A stretch of 7,048 nucleotides of DNA from Flavipsychrobacter sp. (GTDB lineage Bacteria > Bacteroidota > Bacteroidia > Chitinophagales > Chitinophagaceae). The stretch spans positions 1 to 7,048 of the forward strand of contig JAJNBR010000148.1 in the NCBI GenBank assembly GCA_021156265.1. Reading direction: 5' to 3'. The stretch's first letter is position 1. The number at the start of each line of letters is the position of its first letter. Below the pieces are notes generated by a model. It made no database searches and was not told where the DNA came from. It worked only from the letters and a program-made list of their open reading frames with translations. The translations under genes and the position numbers were made by a program. Positions 1 to 5,374 of this stretch are shown here, in pieces.

Positions 1-472
1 GGTTTTTAAGGCCGCAGATCCCATCGCCTACAGAAGCAAGGTCATTCCACGAAGCATCCAGTATTGTCAGTTTTTTCAGCTCTGATATATTGGCAGGCAA
101 TTGCACCAGGTAATTTCTGTCTACATGCAGCGACGTAAGCTGTCGCATGTTACATAAGCTTTCGGGCGCCCGTTTCAGCTCGTTGCCGCTTAATACCAGT
201 TGGGTTGTTTTTGCCAGGTTGCCCAGTTCATCAGGCAGGTAAGCAAATTTGTTCTTTTGCAGGTCTACGTACTCTGCGTTTTTCAGCTGTCCCACTGTTC
301 GTGGCAAATGTTCCAATCTTTGCCCGCGCAGTATGAATTTCTTAACGCAAAGGCTGTCTTTGAGCGCCTGAGATAATGAATACGAGGTCTCATTGGCGCA
401 TTGCGCAAAAGCATAGTTGCCTTGTAAAGACAAGGCAACTATGATCAGTGTATTTATAAAGTTCTTGCTCAT
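1..472 (-). CDS. Secreted leucine-rich-repeat protein, C-terminus cut by window edge
   Basis: Reading the minus strand from an ATG at 472-470 gives an open frame of 157 codons that continues past position 1. Residues 1-24 look like a signal peptide (hydrophobic core NTLIIVALSL, cleavage after AFAQ); there is no lipobox, so it is probably not a lipoprotein. From about residue 45 the protein is a run of leucine-rich repeats of the 'LP-x-x-(L/I)-x-x-L' type. The LP/AP prolines fall at residues 57, 80, 103 and 126, an exact 23-residue period, with typical asparagine turns (LQKNKF, LSGNEL, VDRNYL, SWNDL). Such repeats form a curved solenoid that usually binds proteins or surfaces; the ligand is unknown. 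The start is fixed by the overlap with the upstream phosphatase stop (TAATG), which suggests translational coupling and co-transcription. Whether it also ends in a T9SS sorting domain lies outside the window. The LRR call is secure; the biological role is not. Confidence 0.9.
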   Translation of the reverse strand, partial: MSKNFINTLIIVALSLQGNYAFAQCANETSYSLSQALKDSLCVKKFILRGQRLEHLPRTVGQLKNAEYVDLQKNKFAYLPDELGNLAKTTQLVLSGNELKRAPESLCNMRQLTSLHVDRNYLVQLPANISELKKLTILDASWNDLASVGDGICGLKN

Positions 473-2145
473 TATTGCTTCACTAATCTTGTATTGGTTT
501 TACTTGCTGGTGTAGTTACAACTATGTTGTAAGTGCCGGTTGCGAGGGCGGCTGTACTTAGATTGATGTCGGAGGTGCCGCTTTTAAGTGTGGCTTTCTG
601 GTTATATACCAGTACACCGGTCATGCTGTATATCCTGATGTCCGCATCCTGGTTCAGAGTACTGTTGATTTTTAATGTCACGTCAGAAGTAGTAGGGTTA
701 GGGTAGGTTTGTTCGATTGTAAGGTCCTGTACTTTGTTGACATCAACAATAAAGTTGGGAGTAGTGGTATCTTCCAGGGTGTCTTTGCCGAGGTAGCCCC
801 TGCGTGCGATCACCACGCAAGTCTCCTTGTTGAATATGATGCTGCTGTCGGCTGCGTCTTTCATTACGGTAGCGTTGCTGCCATCGGGGCCTTGTATAGA
901 CACGAACATGTAGTTATAGTCTGGAGAGAAGGTCATACCTGTTGGCTCACAACCTGCCGGTGTTACAGCAAACAGCTTTACGTCCGGGTTTTGAGGCGTG
1001 TGGCAGGCGCCTACCATCCAGATGTGGTTGCGGCCGCCATCCTGCAATACATACAGGTTGCCCAGGTCGTCAAAAGTCAGGTTGTCGTTTCCTCCGCGCC
1101 ATTGCTCATACACTTTTTTGCCGCCCTCATATTCAATTTCATATTGCTGGTTGGCATTACCTACATACACTTCAACATCGCCAAAGGTGGTCCCCCAGTC
1201 TGAGAAACGATATACACGGCTGCTGCTTTTCGATGTGAAATAGATCTTACCATCATGGGGGCCTATCTCTACGTCTTCCAGCGAGCTGAAGCTTGTAGCG
1301 CCGGCTGCTGCTGCTGCTGCACGCACGTTATTACACTCTGTGGGTGTCGAAGTCGGCAGCATTACCCATGCACCTGTAGTAGCGGCACCTATAGCTCCAT
1401 CCAGTTTGGCAACATACAACGTACCATCGCTTAGGTCGGCTTTGTTTGTCAATACATATTTGAATACGTATCCGGCACCTTCATCGTTTGCCTCATATAA
1501 CACCATGCTATCGTTCGATATGCAAACGTTTTCATGAGACATGCGGCCCATTTTCCAGATTTTATCCGGGGTTCCGTCGTTGTTATAGTCTTTGATCTTA
1601 GCAGTTACAGGGTCTATTTCCACGTTCCAGCCTATATCCTGGTAGCCATCTGCATTGGCATCGCCGGAAGGTAGAGATTCCTCCGATGTGATTGCTGTCA
1701 TCCATGGTGTAACCCCACCTGAGCAATTGCGGGCTGTACCCATTATAGGCGCAAAATCAACTTTGCGTTTTTGAGCAACATTCCAAAGTTTTTTAGTTGC
1801 ATCAAAACTTACGTCAAGAATGCTTACGCCTGCAGACGTGGGGCTGCCACCTTCGTGGTTCAAAGCAACATACCCGTTGGTGCTGCTTTTGTTGATGGGT
1901 ACATAGCCTGTAAAATCGAAAGTGCCGAGTACCAATCCTTTTGAAGTGTCGGTGTACGGCACTCCGTTTTGCGTCAACACCTGGAATGTGTGCGTAGATG
2001 GGATCCTGAGCGAGTCCGGCTGAGCCGATGGCAGCACTGAAGTAAACCTGCTGATGTGCAGTTTGTGCGGGGTACAATTAGTGTTCTGTGCATTTGCCGA
2101 AAACACCGCTGAAAGACACGCTGTTGCGAGTAAAGTCTTTTTCAT
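472..2145 (-). CDS. PhoX-like (DUF839) secreted phosphatase with T9SS type A sorting domain
   Basis: 557 residues. Residues 1-20 are a signal peptide (MKKTLLATACLSAVFSANAQ). The middle, about 90-420, carries the PhoX/DUF839 motif order: VALNHEGG (93-100), NCSGGVTPW (140-148), TSEE (153-156), GRMSHE (200-205), VLYEANDEGAGYVFKYV (215-231), GTLYVAKLDG (241-250), SLEDVEIGPHDGKIYF (288-303), NLTFDDLGNLYV (355-366) and CEPTGMTFSPDYNYMFVSIQGP (399-420, shown here in parts). PhoX enzymes are Ca/Fe-dependent alkaline phosphomonoesterases; a cysteine in the C-x-G-G-x-T-P-W motif is an iron ligand in the characterised enzyme, and C141 is kept here. Residues about 475-557 form a type A T9SS domain beginning YPNP (481-484) and ending in RLVKQ, so export across the outer membrane is expected. 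Two DxNxDG-type loops (162-170, 186-194) look like added calcium sites. The start follows an A-rich leader; a weak -7-like element (TTCTTTTG, minus strand) lies at 2178-2171. It is divergent from the arsR operon. Activity on phosphoesters is inferred from the family; some DUF839 members have no proven activity. Confidence 0.88.
   Translation of the reverse strand: MKKTLLATACLSAVFSANAQNTNCTPHKLHISRFTSVLPSAQPDSLRIPSTHTFQVLTQNGVPYTDTSKGLVLGTFDFTGYVPINKSSTNGYVALNHEGGSPTSAGVSILDVSFDATKKLWNVAQKRKVDFAPIMGTARNCSGGVTPWMTAITSEESLPSGDANADGYQDIGWNVEIDPVTAKIKDYNNDGTPDKIWKMGRMSHENVCISNDSMVLYEANDEGAGYVFKYVLTNKADLSDGTLYVAKLDGAIGAATTGAWVMLPTSTPTECNNVRAAAAAAGATSFSSLEDVEIGPHDGKIYFTSKSSSRVYRFSDWGTTFGDVEVYVGNANQQYEIEYEGGKKVYEQWRGGNDNLTFDDLGNLYVLQDGGRNHIWMVGACHTPQNPDVKLFAVTPAGCEPTGMTFSPDYNYMFVSIQGPDGSNATVMKDAADSSIIFNKETCVVIARRGYLGKDTLEDTTTPNFIVDVNKVQDLTIEQTYPNPTTSDVTLKINSTLNQDADIRIYSMTGVLVYNQKATLKSGTSDINLSTAALATGTYNIVVTTPASKTNTRLVKQ
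1304..1320. repeat. (GCT)n triplet microsatellite inside the phosphatase gene
   Basis: Seventeen bases of uninterrupted GCT repeat (5.7 units). On the coding (minus) strand it reads as GCA/GCC-type alanine codons and forms the six-alanine run at residues 276-281 of the PhoX-like protein. Slippage by one unit would change alanine number without breaking the frame. Confidence 0.85.
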
Positions 2146-2265
2146 TTTTTTGAGGCGATTTATTTATCCGCAAAAGAATGCCAGTAGTGTTACGCTATTG
2201 TGTTGGCCGTGTTAAGTCCATTTAAACTAATTGTTACGTCAGAGAACAATAGGGCAACAGAAAAA

Positions 2266-2297
2266 TTTGTTTGATTAAAGCTTGTATCGTAATATTG
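2266..2297 (+). promoter_or_regulatory. Candidate promoter of the arsR operon
   Basis: TTTG at 2266-2269, then 20 bases, then TAATATTG at 2290-2297, a one-mismatch fit to the Bacteroidota -7 consensus TAnnTTTG with normal spacing from the -33 element. The start of transcription would fall near 2303-2306, leaving a leader of only about ten bases before the arsR ATG at 2314. The -7 element lies inside the proposed operator, the usual arrangement for ArsR-type repression. It has been read by eye and not tested. Confidence 0.55.
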
Positions 2298-2309
2298 CAA
2301 TGAAGTATT
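2287..2309 (+). promoter_or_regulatory. Putative ArsR operator, copy 1
   Basis: TCGT-N3-ATTGCAAT followed by an (A/G)AA-N2-ATT tail. The core ATTGCAAT (2294-2301) is a perfect 8-bp palindrome. 18 of 23 positions match the second copy at 2663-2685. It overlaps the -7 element and ends 4 bases before the arsR start codon, so bound repressor would block RNA polymerase. ArsR/SmtB proteins are known to autoregulate through imperfect palindromes in this position; the assignment to this ArsR is inference. Confidence 0.6.
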
Positions 2310-2313
2310 TGAT

Positions 2314-2643
2314 ATGGGTGCTACAAAGACAGAACTATTTACTAAAAAGCAGAATGATCTTGCCAATATGGCTAAAGCTATAGCGCATCCTGCACGTATT
2401 GCCATCTTGCAGCATCTTATCAAGTCAAATGCTTGTATCTGCGGTGACCTGGTTGAAACTCTTGGACTTGCGCAGCCCACAATTTCGCAGCATCTGAAGG
2501 AACTGAAAAATGCTGGTATTATACAGGGAACAGTTGAAGGTACCAGTATCTGTTATTGCCTTAATCCTAAAGTGTGGAATGAGTACAGGCAGTTTTTTAT
2601 AGGTTTTTTTACAGAGATGCCAACAGGTAAGAATTGTTGCTAA
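2314..2643 (+). CDS. arsR: ArsR/SmtB-family metalloregulatory repressor
   Basis: 109 residues, normal for the family. A winged helix-turn-helix is clear: AHPARIAILQHL (24-35), then CICGDLVETLGLAQPTISQH (41-60) holding the recognition helix, then LKELKNAGII (61-70) and the wing VEGTSICYCLNP (74-85). Family members release DNA when metal or As(III) binds cysteines. Here C41-x-C43 sits at the start of the helix that carries the ELCVCDL metal box in E. coli-type ArsR, and further thiols are at C80, C82 and the terminal pair C108-C109. A three-thiol As(III)/Sb(III) site can therefore be built in more than one way; which cysteines are used cannot be decided by reading. It is the first gene of a plus-strand operon with DUF6428, aquaporin and phosphoesterase genes, and has operator-like repeats on both sides. 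The ATG at 2314 is chosen because it is the first in frame after the promoter candidate. Sensing of other metals (e.g. Cd) is possible but less likely given the neighbours. Confidence 0.93.
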   Translation: MGATKTELFTKKQNDLANMAKAIAHPARIAILQHLIKSNACICGDLVETLGLAQPTISQHLKELKNAGIIQGTVEGTSICYCLNPKVWNEYRQFFIGFFTEMPTGKNCC

Positions 2644-2662
2644 AAAAATTTGGAATTATTAG

Positions 2663-2685
2663 TCGTTTTATTGCAATAAATCATT
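2663..2685 (+). promoter_or_regulatory. Putative ArsR operator, copy 2 (internal)
   Basis: A second TCGT-N3-ATTGCAAT in the 60-bp gap between arsR and the DUF6428 gene, same orientation as copy 1. Here the palindrome is longer: TTTATTGCAATAAA, 14 bp and perfect, at 2667-2680. No good promoter accompanies it (TTTG at 2649-2652 lacks a matching -7 at proper spacing), so it may be an auxiliary operator, a roadblock tuning downstream expression, or a control site of a weak internal promoter. Confidence 0.55.
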
Positions 2686-2703
2686 CATAAAAAAAAGAAG
2701 ATC

Positions 2704-3180
2704 ATGAAACTATCAGAGATCAAGAAATATCTGGCTAATTCGGAAAGTGTAAATTTCAGGTTGCCGAATGGCACATTTGTACCTGAGCATTTCCATGTTA
2801 CAGAAGTAGGGATTATTACAAAAGACTTTATTGATTGTGGTGGTACTGTACGGCATGAGAAGGTCGCAAATTTTCAATTATGGGACGCAAACGACTTTGA
2901 GCATCGCTTAAAGGCCGGCAAATTTTTAAATATAATAGCCTTGTCAGAAAAGGTATTGGGAATGGAAGACCTGGAAATAGAAGTGGAGTACCAGGCAGAA
3001 ACCATCGGCAAATATGACCTTGAGTTTGACGGGAGCAATTTTGTTCTTGCATCTAAGCAGACTGCATGTCTCGCGTCGGATGCATGTGGCATCCCGGTTG
3101 AAAAAAAGAAAGTATCAATGGTTGAACTGGGTTCATCTGCTCAAAATAATGGCTGTACTCCCGGTGGTGGCTGCTGCTAA
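2704..3180 (+). CDS. DUF6428-type cysteine-rich protein of arsenic operons
   Basis: 158 residues, no signal peptide and no membrane segment, so cytoplasmic. I recognise the family by PEHFHVTEVG (27-36), KDFIDCGGTVR (40-50), FQLWDANDFEHRL (57-69) and the cysteine-rich end; it is annotated as DUF6428 next to arsR in many Bacteroidota. No biochemical function is known to me. Visible ligand candidates are H29, H31, C45, H51, C122, C128, C151 and the terminal C157-C158 after a glycine hinge (PGGG). A terminal Cys-Cys also ends the neighbouring ArsR. Binding or relaying As(III) to the channel encoded next is a reasonable inference, but a small-molecule or enzymatic role is not excluded. The leader is A-rich (AAAAAAAAGAAGATC before ATG); the operator-like repeat copy 2 lies 19 bases upstream of the start. 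The next gene begins 2-8 bp after its stop. Confidence 0.8.
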   Translation: MKLSEIKKYLANSESVNFRLPNGTFVPEHFHVTEVGIITKDFIDCGGTVRHEKVANFQLWDANDFEHRLKAGKFLNIIALSEKVLGMEDLEIEVEYQAETIGKYDLEFDGSNFVLASKQTACLASDACGIPVEKKKVSMVELGSSAQNNGCTPGGGCC

Positions 3181-3182
3181 CG

Positions 3183-3860
3183 ATGCTAATGCGTAATTAT
3201 ATAGCAGAACTAATCGGCACGTTTGCACTTGTGTTTTGTGGCACAGGTGCTATTATTATCAATCAGGAAAGCGGGGGAGCGATTACTCATGTTGGTATTG
3301 CCATCACTTTTGGGCTGATCGTGATGAGTATGATCTATTCGCTGGGAAGTATTTCAGGTGCGCATCTCAACCCGGCTGTAAGTATTGCTTTTACTATTGC
3401 ACGCCGCTTTCCGTTGAAACAACTTACGCCTTATATCATTAGCCAATTGCTCGGAGCTCTGCTGGCAAGCGTAATACTCAGGTATTTGTTTCCTGCAAAT
3501 GAGCTACTAGGCGCAACACTGCCGCAGGGTAGCGCCGCGCAATCGTTTGTTCTTGAATTATTGCTGACGTTTTTCCTGATGTTCGTGATTATTAATGTTG
3601 CTACAGGCAGCAAGGAACAGGGCATGTTCGCTGGCCTTGCCATTGGGGCGGTAGTGGCATTGGAAGCCATGTTTGCCGGACCAATATGTGGTGCGTCTAT
3701 GAACCCGGCGCGGTCTGTTGCACCTGCGTTGATCTCAGGTCATCTTGAGCATTTATGGGTTTATCTGGTTGCTCCCGTAATCGGTGCGGCATTGGCTATT
3801 CCTATTTGGCTTTACCTGACCCAAAATAAAAACACTATTAATGAGAATAGCACTGTTTAG
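3183..3860 (+). CDS. NIP-like aquaporin / metalloid channel (MIP family)
   Basis: 225 residues with six membrane segments and both half-helix NPA signatures: HLNPAVS (N63-A65) and SMNPARS (N174-R177). By hand alignment to E. coli AqpZ, the aromatic/arginine filter is F43, A162, A171, R177, whereas water-selective AqpZ has F, H, T, R. Replacing His and Thr by Ala opens the pore and resembles plant NIPs and the bacterial NIP-type channels (AqpN) of ars operons, as does the loop FAGPICGASMNPARS. MIP channels in ars operons, such as AqpS of Sinorhizobium, let neutral As(OH)3 leave the cell down its gradient. No ArsB or Acr3 pump is nearby, so this channel may be the only export route encoded here. 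A second in-frame ATG at 3189 (MRNYIAELIG) is the more family-like start; neither has a clear ribosome site, so coupling to the upstream stop at 3180 is likely. The last 20 bases overlap the phosphoesterase gene. Glycerol, boric acid or silicic acid are other possible substrates. Confidence 0.93.
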   Translation: MLMRNYIAELIGTFALVFCGTGAIIINQESGGAITHVGIAITFGLIVMSMIYSLGSISGAHLNPAVSIAFTIARRFPLKQLTPYIISQLLGALLASVILRYLFPANELLGATLPQGSAAQSFVLELLLTFFLMFVIINVATGSKEQGMFAGLAIGAVVALEAMFAGPICGASMNPARSVAPALISGHLEHLWVYLVAPVIGAALAIPIWLYLTQNKNTINENSTV

Positions 3861-4608
3861 TGACATACATGCAAACCTACCGGCGCTGGAAGCATGCTTT
3901 GCCGACATGGATGCGCAGAAACCGGATGCTATTTATTGCCTGGGTGACCTGGTAGGGTATAACATTTGGCCCAATGAGGTGATCAATTTTATCCGCAAAC
4001 GTGGCATTCCGACTATAGCCGGCAACTACGATTTCGGAATAGGCAGAAATAGTGATGACTGTGGATGCGCGTACAAGACTGACGAGGAAAAAGCAATGGG
4101 TAAAGTTTCGATCTCTTACACTAATGAAGTGGTAGGACTTGACGAAAGAGCTTATCTGCGTACGCTTCCGGCGCATATACGCATAGAGTTGCAACTGAAT
4201 GATGATCACCTTGATCTTTTATTGGTGCATGGTAGCCCGCGTAAAATAAATGAATACCTGTTCGAAGACCGCGATGAAAAAAGCCTGCTCCGTATTATGG
4301 AACAGGCAAATGCGGACATCATGTGTTTTGGACATACACATAAGCCGTATCATCGTGTTTTAGCGTATGGTGAAGGTAAAAGCAATTTCCGTCACGCTAT
4401 TAACCTCGGTTCGGTAGGCAAGCCGAAAGACGGCGATCCCCGCGGTTGTTATGTAATGCTGACCATCGACGAACATCTTAGCCGTACAAACAAGGAATCG
4501 CTGAAAGTAGAATTTGTCCGTTTCGACTACGATATTGAAAAAGCAGCCCGGGCTGTGGAGAATAGTCCTTTGCCTAACGGATATGCCGATATGCTGAGGA
4601 AAGGATAA
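3841..4608 (+). CDS. Calcineurin-like metallophosphoesterase, YfcE/MJ0936-like
   Basis: 255 residues, cytoplasmic. The five metallophosphoesterase blocks are intact: FSDIHAN (D8, H10), CLGDLVGY (D36), AGNYD (N62), LVHGSP (H130) and CFGHTHKP (H165, H167). These bind two metal ions and hydrolyse phosphomono- or diesters; the substrate is not evident. Right after the GNYD block is an unusual cysteine pair in SDDCGCAYKTDEEKA (C74, C76), near the active site and absent from classical YfcE-type enzymes as I know them; its position next to an As(III) system makes it a candidate regulatory or metal site (inference). The start ATG at 3841 overlaps the aquaporin end by 20 bp in another frame, and MRIALFSDIHAN is the standard beginning of the family, so translation is probably coupled. 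As the last gene of the operon it may repair or clear a phosphate/arsenate ester, or act on a nucleotide signal; neither is shown. Confidence 0.9.
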   Translation: MRIALFSDIHANLPALEACFADMDAQKPDAIYCLGDLVGYNIWPNEVINFIRKRGIPTIAGNYDFGIGRNSDDCGCAYKTDEEKAMGKVSISYTNEVVGLDERAYLRTLPAHIRIELQLNDDHLDLLLVHGSPRKINEYLFEDRDEKSLLRIMEQANADIMCFGHTHKPYHRVLAYGEGKSNFRHAINLGSVGKPKDGDPRGCYVMLTIDEHLSRTNKESLKVEFVRFDYDIEKAARAVENSPLPNGYADMLRKG

Positions 4609-4626
4609 TAACAGCCATACTACTAC

Positions 4627-4650
4627 GTGCCCAAGGCATTCCTCGGGCAC
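4627..4650 (+). terminator. Probable terminator hairpin of the arsR operon
   Basis: GTGCCC (4627-4632) pairs with GGGCAC (4645-4650); after one A/C mismatch AGG pairs with CCT around a CATT loop. It lies 18 bases after the last stop codon of the operon. The following TTAACTT is a poor U-tract, so termination may be partial or Rho-assisted. Confidence 0.55.
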
Positions 4651-4773
4651 TTAACTTACTGATTAACACGTTCATCCGGGTATACAATCTTGTTATTTTG
4701 GACGGAACTTACGGAAGTCCTGGTTGCCCGGCTTTTCTGTTTATTGTTAATCTAATCACATCCTACCAAGTCG

Positions 4774-4781
4774 TACATTTG
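4774..4781 (+). promoter_or_regulatory. Candidate -7 element of the SRPBCC gene
   Basis: TACATTTG is an exact match to the Bacteroidota -7 consensus TAnnTTTG, 22 bases before the ATG at 4804. No TTTG/TTG is seen at the best -33 spacing (the nearest TTG, 4744-4746, is about 27 bases away), so the call rests on the -7 box and its location after a terminator. Confidence 0.45.
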
Positions 4782-4803
4782 AATTACAAAAAAATCCACC
4801 AAT

Positions 4804-5226
4804 ATGAACAACACAGCCACCACCGTAACGGTAGAAACAACCGTGAAAGCACCTGTTGACAAAGTATGGCAATACTGGACAACTCCAGTACACATCATGC
4901 AATGGAACAATGCCTCTGAAGACTGGCATACGCCATCAGCAACCAATGACCTGCGTAGCGGCGGTTCTTTTACCTGCCGCATGGAAGCCAAGGACGGCAG
5001 CTTTGGTTTCGACTTTGGAGGAACGTACGATGAAGTGGTTCCTAATAAAAGAATAGCATACGCCATGGGCGATGGCCGCAGGGTGACCGTTGATTTTACA
5101 GATAACGGAAACGAGACAAAGGTTTCGGAGACTTTTGATGCAGAAACAGAAAATCCTGTAGATATGCAACGCGCGGGTTGGCAGGCGATACTCGATAACT
5201 TTAAGCGGTATACGGAGTTGAATTAG
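4804..5226 (+). CDS. SRPBCC / AHSA1-type (START-like) domain protein
   Basis: 140 residues, a single-domain protein of normal length for the family, with no signal peptide. Typical landmarks are the N-terminal strand and helix VKAPVDKVWQYWT (14-26), the W34 region after HIMQW, DLRSGGSFTCRMEAKDGS (49-66), the GTYDEVVPNKRIAYAM block (73-88), and the C-terminal helix MQRAGWQAILDNFKRY (121-136). The fold is a helix-grip cavity that holds a hydrophobic ligand; members of this group (YndB-like, activator of Hsp90 ATPase homologues, polyketide-cyclase-like) mostly lack assigned ligands, and none can be named here. It has its own -7 candidate upstream and a strong terminator 24 bases after the stop, so it is probably a single-gene transcript and not part of the arsR operon, from which it is separated by 195 bp and a hairpin. 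Confidence 0.9.
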   Translation: MNNTATTVTVETTVKAPVDKVWQYWTTPVHIMQWNNASEDWHTPSATNDLRSGGSFTCRMEAKDGSFGFDFGGTYDEVVPNKRIAYAMGDGRRVTVDFTDNGNETKVSETFDAETENPVDMQRAGWQAILDNFKRYTELN

Positions 5227-5250
5227 AACTTAAACTTTTTAGATATGCAG

Positions 5251-5274
5251 GCCGGCTTTTAGCCGGCTTTTTTT
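5251..5274 (+). terminator. Rho-independent terminator of the SRPBCC gene
   Basis: GCCGGCT (5251-5257) pairs perfectly with AGCCGGC (5261-5267) around a TTT loop and is followed at once by seven T (5268-5274). It sits 24 bases after the stop codon. The opposite strand has no T-run after the stem, so it acts for the plus strand only. Confidence 0.92.
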
Positions 5275-5282
5275 AATCTTAT

Positions 5283-5308
5283 CCGTTCAAGCACCGATGC
5301 TTGAACGG
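5283..5308. repeat. Perfect 11-bp inverted repeat between convergent genes
   Basis: CCGTTCAAGCA (5283-5293) and TGCTTGAACGG (5298-5308) pair without mismatch around a CCGA loop. It lies 9 bases past the terminator T-run and 66 bases past the end of the minus-strand gene. No T-tract follows on either strand, so it is not a standard terminator; it may stabilise a 3' end, act as a Rho-assisted stop for the minus-strand gene, or be a protein site. Confidence 0.7.
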
Positions 5309-5374
5309 TGGTTAAGTTAAGAGACCTTTTTGATAAGGTAATATACTGAAATACGTCGCTGCCTTAAGGGGAAG

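Noticed and set aside
709..1243. Plus-strand open frames opposite the phosphatase gene
   Set aside because: They lie antisense to a gene with clear PhoX motifs, have no recognisable domains, and no promoter or ribosome site; they result from the codon pattern of the true gene.
2190..2480. Minus-strand 96-codon frame opposite arsR and the divergent control region
   Set aside because: It is antisense to the helix-turn-helix coding part of arsR and crosses the arsR promoter; its protein resembles nothing known.
2828..3092. Minus-strand frames opposite the DUF6428 gene
   Set aside because: Antisense shadows without domain signals; the plus-strand frame has family motifs throughout.
2314..4608. 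Acr3, ArsB or ArsC hidden in the operon
   Set aside because: All four frames are accounted for by other families; no Cys-based reductase motif of the LMW-phosphatase type (CxxxxxR) and no ten-segment transporter is present.
4627..4803. Small gene in the 195-bp gap before the SRPBCC gene
   Set aside because: No start with ribosome site and coding-like frame was found; the gap is explained by a terminator hairpin and a promoter candidate.
5283..5308. CRISPR or tandem-repeat unit
   Set aside because: It is one inverted repeat with no further copies in the window.
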